Shown here in pieces: positions 4,682 to 5,175 of a stretch of DNA of 5,175 nucleotides; the first letter of the stretch is position 1, and each line of letters begins with the position of its first letter. The stretch spans positions 1 to 5,175 of the forward strand of contig JAEDJB010000126.1 of assembly GCA_016296565.1 (NCBI GenBank), in the 5' to 3' direction. The position numbers and the translations under genes were made by a program. Source of the stretch: Oscillospiraceae bacterium (lineage in GTDB: Bacteria > Bacillota > Clostridia > Oscillospirales > Oscillospiraceae). Under the pieces are notes generated by a model. That model had not been told where the DNA came from and ran no database searches. It saw only the letters and a list, made by a program, of their open reading frames with translations.

Positions 4682-5175
4682 ATGAAGAAACTGTTCGCAA
4701 CTGTACTGGCTCTTGCCATGGCCCTGAGCCTGGCTGCCTGCGGCGCCAAGGAATCCGCCGCCCCCGCCGCCTCCGCTCCCGCTGCCTCCGCTCCCGCTGC
4801 CTCCAGCTCCGCCGAAGCCGCCGGACTGAAGATCTGCATCGTCACCTCCTCCGGCATTGACGACGGCTCTTTTAACCAGAACTGCTACAAGGGCATTCAG
4901 GACTTTATCGCCGACCATCCCGACTGCACCGTCACCGATGTGAAGGAGCCCGACTACAACGAGCTGGTTCCCACCGTTGACCGCCTGGCCGGCGACTATG
5001 ACGTTTTCGTTCTGCCCGGCTTCAACTTTTCTACCGTGGGCGATGTGGTTCTGAACAACCCTGACAAGTACTTCCTGGTGGTGGACTCCACCATCACCGA
5101 CAGCCAGGGCAACCCCGTTACCCAGGACAACGTCTACACCATGACCTTCTCCGAGCAGGAGGGCGGCTTCTTCGC
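4682..5175 (+). CDS. BMP/PnrA-family ABC transporter substrate-binding lipoprotein (3' end outside window)
   Basis: The open frame runs from ATG 4682 to the right edge, giving 164 residues of a protein usually near 350-400 long. ATG is preceded by GGAAGGAG (4664-4671) at 10 nt. Residues 1-19 are a lipoprotein signal peptide (KK, hydrophobic core, lipobox LAAC) with Cys20 as the lipid-anchored residue. A flexible Ala/Ser/Pro linker (about 21-47) follows, and then the BMP domain: KICIVTSSG, DDGSFNQNCYKGI (60-72; the family's 'D.sFNq..y.G' ligand-binding segment), DYDVFVLPGFNF (105-116), YFLVVD (130-135) and FSEQEGGFF (156-164; 'f..qEg.fLAG'). Characterised relatives such as PnrA/TmpC bind purine nucleosides outside the membrane for an ABC importer; another branch (Med) differs. 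The window's other genes favour a nucleoside ligand. The ATPase and permeases would be expected downstream. The 97-bp gap and hairpins before it suggest expression uncoupled from the isomerase, though no clear separate promoter is seen. Confidence 0.92.
   Translation, partial: MKKLFATVLALAMALSLAACGAKESAAPAASAPAASAPAASSSAEAAGLKICIVTSSGIDDGSFNQNCYKGIQDFIADHPDCTVTDVKEPDYNELVPTVDRLAGDYDVFVLPGFNFSTVGDVVLNNPDKYFLVVDSTITDSQGNPVTQDNVYTMTFSEQEGGFF
4766..4804 (+). repeat. 15-bp tandem repeat coding the lipoprotein linker
   Basis: Two full units and a partial third, encoding AASAP-AASAP-AAS, begin at 4766, 4781 and 4796. Units differ at single third-codon bases (GCC/GCT). They form the flexible tether between the lipidated Cys20 and the binding domain. 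Such short in-frame repeats can change copy number by slippage without breaking the frame. Confidence 0.75.

Noticed and set aside
1..5175. CRISPR array, tRNA/rRNA genes, insertion sequences or phage genes
   Set aside because: No regularly spaced repeats, no cloverleaf or rRNA segments, no transposase-like protein and no terminal inverted repeats were seen.

Overview
The window looks like a chromosomal segment of a GC-rich gut Clostridia bacterium, probably Oscillospiraceae (Flavonifractor/Oscillibacter-like). The reasons are coding sequences with strong G/C preference at third codon positions, AT-rich intergenic promoters with Bacillota-type -35/-10 boxes, strong AGGAGG-like ribosome binding sites, and a lipoprotein with a very Ala/Ser/Pro-rich linker after its lipobox. 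The taxonomic call is an inference from style, not from a marker gene.

Layout. Positions 1-50 hold the last codons of a glyoxalase/VOC-type protein, followed by a stem-loop terminator (64-90). A nucleoside hydrolase is on the minus strand (191-1156). Facing away from it on the plus strand is a DUF985/Cupin_5-type small cupin protein (1272-1760). Their 115-bp intergenic region contains two back-to-back promoters that appear to share one palindromic -35 box. A 240-bp intergenic region (1761-2000) carries tandem 12-bp repeats, a good sigma-A-type promoter and an inverted repeat over its -10 box. It precedes a plus-strand operon: class II (fuculose-phosphate-type) aldolase (2001-2648), DeoR-family regulator (2669-3490), MtnA-type aldose-1-phosphate isomerase (3514-4584), then two hairpins and a BMP/PnrA-type nucleoside-binding lipoprotein that runs off the right edge (4682-5175).

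How the genes may work together. The set reads as uptake and dismantling of nucleosides or 5'-modified nucleosides. The BMP lipoprotein would capture a nucleoside and the hydrolase would cut it to base plus sugar. A phosphorylated C1 aldose would be isomerised by the MtnA-like enzyme to a ketose-1-phosphate, and the aldolase would split that into dihydroxyacetone phosphate plus an aldehyde. The DeoR-type protein is the obvious local regulator. This resembles the known DHAP-shunt/5-deoxyribose-disposal logic (MtnA-type isomerase plus class II aldolase). Two differences stand out: a nucleoside hydrolase is present, and no sugar kinase or phosphorylase is visible in the window. That missing step is the main open question. 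The exact substrate (5'-deoxyadenosine, methylthioadenosine, or ordinary ribonucleosides) cannot be decided from sequence reading alone.
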